Assembly: GCF_008329905.1 (NCBI RefSeq)
Contig: NZ_CP032155.1
Coordinates: 1,488,001-1,552,000 of the forward strand
Origin: Mycobacterium sp. ELW1
Lineage (GTDB): Bacteria; Actinomycetota; Actinomycetes; Mycobacteriales; Mycobacteriaceae
Length of the DNA stretch: 64,000 bases
Reading direction: 5' to 3'
The notes beneath the pieces are model-generated. The model worked only from the letters and a program-made list of their open reading frames with translations, was not told the DNA's origin and ran no database searches. The translations under genes were made by a program, and so were the position numbers. This document shows, one piece after another, positions 61,115-64,000 of this stretch (positions within the stretch are counted from its first letter, which is position 1; each line of letters opens with the position of its first letter).

Positions 61115-63009
61115 ACAACCGAGACTTCCGCAATGTCGCCATCGTGGCGCACGTCGACCACGGCAAGACCACGCTGGTGGATGCCATGTTGCGGCAGTCC
61201 GGCGCCCTGACCCACCGTGGTGACGACACCATCGAACGCCTGATGGATTCCGGTGACCTGGAGAAGGAAAAGGGCATCACGATCCTGGCGAAAAACACCG
61301 CCGTGCATCGCCACAACCCCGACGGCTCGATGACAGTGATCAACGTCATAGACACCCCCGGTCACGCCGACTTCGGCGGTGAGGTCGAGCGCGGCCTGTC
61401 CATGGTCGACGGTGTGCTCCTGCTGGTCGACGCCTCGGAAGGCCCGCTGCCGCAGACCCGGTTCGTGTTGCGCAAGGCGCTGGCCGCGCACCTGCCGGTG
61501 ATTCTGGTGGTCAACAAGACCGACAGGCCCGACGCCCGGATCGCCGAGGTCGTCGAAGAAAGCCACGATCTGCTGCTCGACGTCGCCTCCGACCTCGACG
61601 AGGAAGCCCAGGCGGCCGCCGAGAAGGCACTCGACCTGCCGACGCTGTACGCGTCGGGACGCGCCGGAATCGCCAGCACCACCCAGCCCGCCAACGGGGA
61701 GAACCCCGACGGCGAGAACCTCGATCCGCTGTTCGACGTCTTGCTCGAGCACATCCCGCCGCCGCAGGGCGACCCCGAGGCCCCGCTGCAGGCACTGGTG
61801 ACCAACCTGGACGCCTCGGCGTTCCTGGGCCGGCTCGCGCTGATCCGCATCTACAAGGGCCGCCTCAAGAAGGGCCAGCAGGTCGCCTGGATGCGCGAGG
61901 TCGACGGCCACCCGGTGATCACGAACGCCAAGATCACCGAGCTGCTCGTCACCGAGGGTGTCGAACGCACCCCCACCGACGAAGCCGTCGCGGGCGACAT
62001 CGTCGCGGTGGCCGGCATTCCCGAGATCATGATCGGCGACACCCTGGCCGATCCCGACCACGCGCACGCGCTTCCGCGCATCACCGTCGACGAGCCGGCG
62101 ATCTCGGTGACCGTCGGCACCAACACCTCGCCGCTGGCCGGCAAGGTGTCCGGCCACAAGCTGACGGCGCGAATGGTCAAGAGCCGCTTGGACTCCGAAC
62201 TGGTCGGCAACGTCTCGATCAAGGTCGTCGACATCGGCCGGCCGGATGCCTGGGAAGTGCAGGGCCGTGGTGAGCTGGCGCTGGCGGTGCTCGTGGAGCA
62301 GATGCGCCGCGAAGGCTTCGAGCTGACCGTCGGCAAGCCGCAGGTGGTCACCCGCACCATCGACGGCAAGCTGCACGAGCCGTTCGAAGCGATGACGATC
62401 GACTGCCCCGAGGAGTTCGTCGGCGCGATCACTCAGCTGATGGCCGCCCGCAAGGGCCGCATGGAAGAGATGGCCAACCACGCAGCCGGATGGGTGCGGA
62501 TGGACTTCATCGTGCCCAGCCGCGGTCTGATCGGATTCCGCACCGACTTCCTGACGCTGACCCGCGGCACCGGCATCGCCAACGCGGTGTTCGACGGGTA
62601 CCGGCCGTGGGCCGGGGAGATCCGGGCGCGGCACACCGGTTCGCTGGTGAGTGACCGCTCCGGTCAGATCACCCCGTTCGCGATGATCCAGCTCGCCGAT
62701 CGTGGGCAGTTCTTCGTCGAGCCCGGGCAGGAGACCTACGAAGGCCAGGTCGTCGGAATCAACCCGCGCGCCGAGGACCTCGACATCAACATCACCCGCG
62801 AGAAGAAGCTCACCAACATGCGGTCCTCCACCGCTGACGTGATGGAGACGCTGGCCCGGCCGCTGGAACTCGGTCTCGAGCAGGCCATGGAGTTCTGCGC
62901 CGAGGACGAGTGCGTCGAGGTGACGCCGGAGATCGTGCGGGTGCGCAAGGTCGAGCTGGACGCCACCAGTCGTGCGCGGGCGAAGTCACGGGCCAAGGCC
63001 AGGGGCTGA
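61111..63009 (+). CDS. typA: Translational GTPase TypA/BipA
   Basis: The 632-residue protein has EF-G-like GTPase motifs: G1 [13 protein letters not shown] near residue 10, G2 [24 protein letters not shown]3 DTPGHADF and G4 NKTDRPDAR. Domains II-V follow and it ends with a Lys-rich segment. BipA binds the ribosome and supports growth under cold and stress. Its position before lpqW fits Rv1165-Rv1166. The GTG at 61111 overlaps the stop of the upstream membrane gene by 4 bp. The genome's Ala/Arg-rich tail ([14 protein letters not shown]) is typical of mycobacteria. Confidence 0.96.
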   Translation: MNNRDFRNVAIVAHVDHGKTTLVDAMLRQSGALTHRGDDTIERLMDSGDLEKEKGITILAKNTAVHRHNPDGSMTVINVIDTPGHADFGGEVERGLSMVDGVLLLVDASEGPLPQTRFVLRKALAAHLPVILVVNKTDRPDARIAEVVEESHDLLLDVASDLDEEAQAAAEKALDLPTLYASGRAGIASTTQPANGENPDGENLDPLFDVLLEHIPPPQGDPEAPLQALVTNLDASAFLGRLALIRIYKGRLKKGQQVAWMREVDGHPVITNAKITELLVTEGVERTPTDEAVAGDIVAVAGIPEIMIGDTLADPDHAHALPRITVDEPAISVTVGTNTSPLAGKVSGHKLTARMVKSRLDSELVGNVSIKVVDIGRPDAWEVQGRGELALAVLVEQMRREGFELTVGKPQVVTRTIDGKLHEPFEAMTIDCPEEFVGAITQLMAARKGRMEEMANHAAGWVRMDFIVPSRGLIGFRTDFLTLTRGTGIANAVFDGYRPWAGEIRARHTGSLVSDRSGQITPFAMIQLADRGQFFVEPGQETYEGQVVGINPRAEDLDINITREKKLTNMRSSTADVMETLARPLELGLEQAMEFCAEDECVEVTPEIVRVRKVELDATSRARAKSRAKARG

Positions 63010-63037
63010 CCTGCGACCTATCGCTACTCTGAGGGGC

Positions 63038-64000
63038 GTGCCGACCGGACCGCGCAGCCTTCAAGCCCTGGCTGTGCTGCTGTCAGTGCTGGTCACGGCC
63101 GCCTGTACGGTCAGCCCGCCGCCGGCCCCGCAGAGCACCGAGACCACCAACGCGCCGGCGCCGCTGCCCCCCAAGGCGACCCAGATCATCATGGGCATCG
63201 ACTCGATCGGCGCCGGGTTCAACCCGCATCTGCTGTCGGACCAGTCCCCGGTCAACGCGGCGATCAGCGCGCTGGTGCTGCCGAGCGCGTTCCGGCCGGT
63301 GCCCGACCCGGCGACGTCGACCGGCTCCCGCTGGGAGATGGACCCGACGCTGCTGGTCTCGGCGGAGGTGACCAACCAGAACCCGTTCACCGTCACCTAC
63401 AAGATCCGTCCCGAGGCGTCGTGGACGGACAACGCCCCGATTGCGGCCGACGACTTCTGGTATCTGTGGCGCCAGATGGTCAGCCAGCCGGGCGTGGTCG
63501 ACCCCGCGGGCTATGACCTGATCACCGGCGTGCAGTCGATCGAGGGCGGCAAGACCGCGGTGGTGACGTTCGCGCAGCCGTACCCGGCGTGGCGTGAGCT
63601 GTTCAACGATCTGCTGCCTGCGCACATCGTCAAGGATGTGCCGGGCGGTTTCCCGGCCGGCCTGGCCCGCGCGATGCCGGTGACCGCCGGCCAGTTCCGG
63701 GTGGACAACATCGACCCCCAGCGCGACGAGATCCTGCTGGCCCGCAACGACCGGTTCTGGGGACCGCCGGCGCACCCCGACCAGATCCTGTTCCGCCGCG
63801 CCGGGGCGCCCGCCGCACTGGCCGACTCGATCCGCAACGGCGACACCCAGGTGGCGCAGGTGCACGGCGGCGCCGCCGCATTCGCCCAGCTGTCGGCCAT
63901 TCCGGATGTGCGTACCGCGCGGATCGTCACTCCGCGGGTCATGCAGCTGACGTTGCGGGCGCGCGAGTCCAAATTGTCGGATCCGGCTGTGCGCAAAGCG
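63038..64000 (+). CDS. lpqW: Lipoprotein LpqW (start; continues past the window)
   Basis: The frame begins with a GTG at 63038 and encodes a lipoprotein signal peptide ([22 protein letters not shown]; lipobox VTAAC). A periplasmic-binding-protein (SBP_5) domain follows: [53 protein letters not shown] and [26 protein letters not shown]. About 321 residues are inside the window with no stop. It is homologous to LpqW of M. tuberculosis, which controls the branch point between polar PIMs and LAM, fitting with nearby pimE. TACTCT lies 7 nt before the GTG. Confidence 0.9.
   Translation, partial: MPTGPRSLQALAVLLSVLVTAACTVSPPPAPQSTETTNAPAPLPPKATQIIMGIDSIGAGFNPHLLSDQSPVNAAISALVLPSAFRPVPDPATSTGSRWEMDPTLLVSAEVTNQNPFTVTYKIRPEASWTDNAPIAADDFWYLWRQMVSQPGVVDPAGYDLITGVQSIEGGKTAVVTFAQPYPAWRELFNDLLPAHIVKDVPGGFPAGLARAMPVTAGQFRVDNIDPQRDEILLARNDRFWGPPAHPDQILFRRAGAPAALADSIRNGDTQVAQVHGGAAAFAQLSAIPDVRTARIVTPRVMQLTLRARESKLSDPAVRKA

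Overview
The window is high-GC DNA from a mycobacterium, most likely a fast-growing environmental species (Mycolicibacterium type). The evidence is the gene content: pimE, lpqW, mce-associated membrane proteins, WS/DGAT-like acyltransferases, CYP142, alpha-methylacyl-CoA racemase (mcr), a likely F420-linked Rv1155-type protein, and many GTG starts with a TAnnnT box 6-7 nt upstream (leaderless genes). From about 31.6 kb to the right end, gene order follows (from memory, no database search) the M. tuberculosis Rv1141c-Rv1166 block: echA, mcr, Rv1144-like SDR, Rv1147-like methyltransferase, Sir2, GntR, omt, Rv1154c, Rv1155, HhH-GPD protein, Rv1157c/Rv1158c, pimE, PCD, mutT2, typA, lpqW. narGHJI, which lies between mutT2 and typA in M. 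tuberculosis, is absent; other genes sit there.

Layout. 0.1-4.3 kb: a glyoxalase-fold protein, a methyltransferase and an arsenic island (arsR divergent from cadI/arsI-acr3-arsC), then a DHFR/RibD-like reductase. 4.3-6.1 kb: a PAS-PAS-PAS-GGDEF diguanylate cyclase that appears split by a one-base frameshift. 6.1-20.3 kb: methyltransferase, lipoprotein, permuted papain-like protein, class III nucleotide cyclase, large LuxR-type ATPase regulator, dehydrogenase, three hydrolase/SDR genes, two Mce-associated proteins, a degenerate WS/DGAT-like gene and DoxX. 20.3-24.1 kb: a membrane protein (DUF3556) behind a perfect KstR-type operator, then thiolase and enoyl-CoA hydratase. 24.1-31.5 kb: fasciclin protein, two MFS transporters, AraC/DJ-1 regulator, gamma-carbonic-anhydrase-like protein, NAD-binding epimerase, CPBP protease, orphan HicB. 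31.5-39.6 kb: methyl-branched acyl-CoA genes and the Rv1147-Rv1155 block. 39.6-40.7 kb: an intact IS481-family element inserted exactly at a CTAG shared by the stop codons of two convergent genes. 41.9-48.2 kb: a LytS/LytTR two-component system in one operon with a sodium:solute symporter, next to a second operon (DUF485 plus ActP-like symporter). That second operon has, upstream, a pair of 9-bp direct repeats matching the LytTR binding consensus with the classical 12-bp gap. 48.2-64 kb: DNA repair protein, WS/DGAT, Ala/Pro-rich secreted proteins, pimE, a large secreted glycine-rich (PGRS-like) protein ending in a C39-like cysteine peptidase, mutT2, CYP142, a frameshifted membrane protein at a G7 tract, typA and the start of lpqW.

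How the parts fit. The KstR-type site, CYP142, mcr and the 17beta-HSD10-like SDR all point to catabolism of sterols and methyl-branched acyl chains. The LytS/LytTR genes and the two symporters look like a carboxylate-sensing and uptake unit. The most unusual items are the LytTR-repeat/symporter module, the PGRS-peptidase protein and the doubly silent IS481 insertion. No rRNA, tRNA or CRISPR array was recognised.
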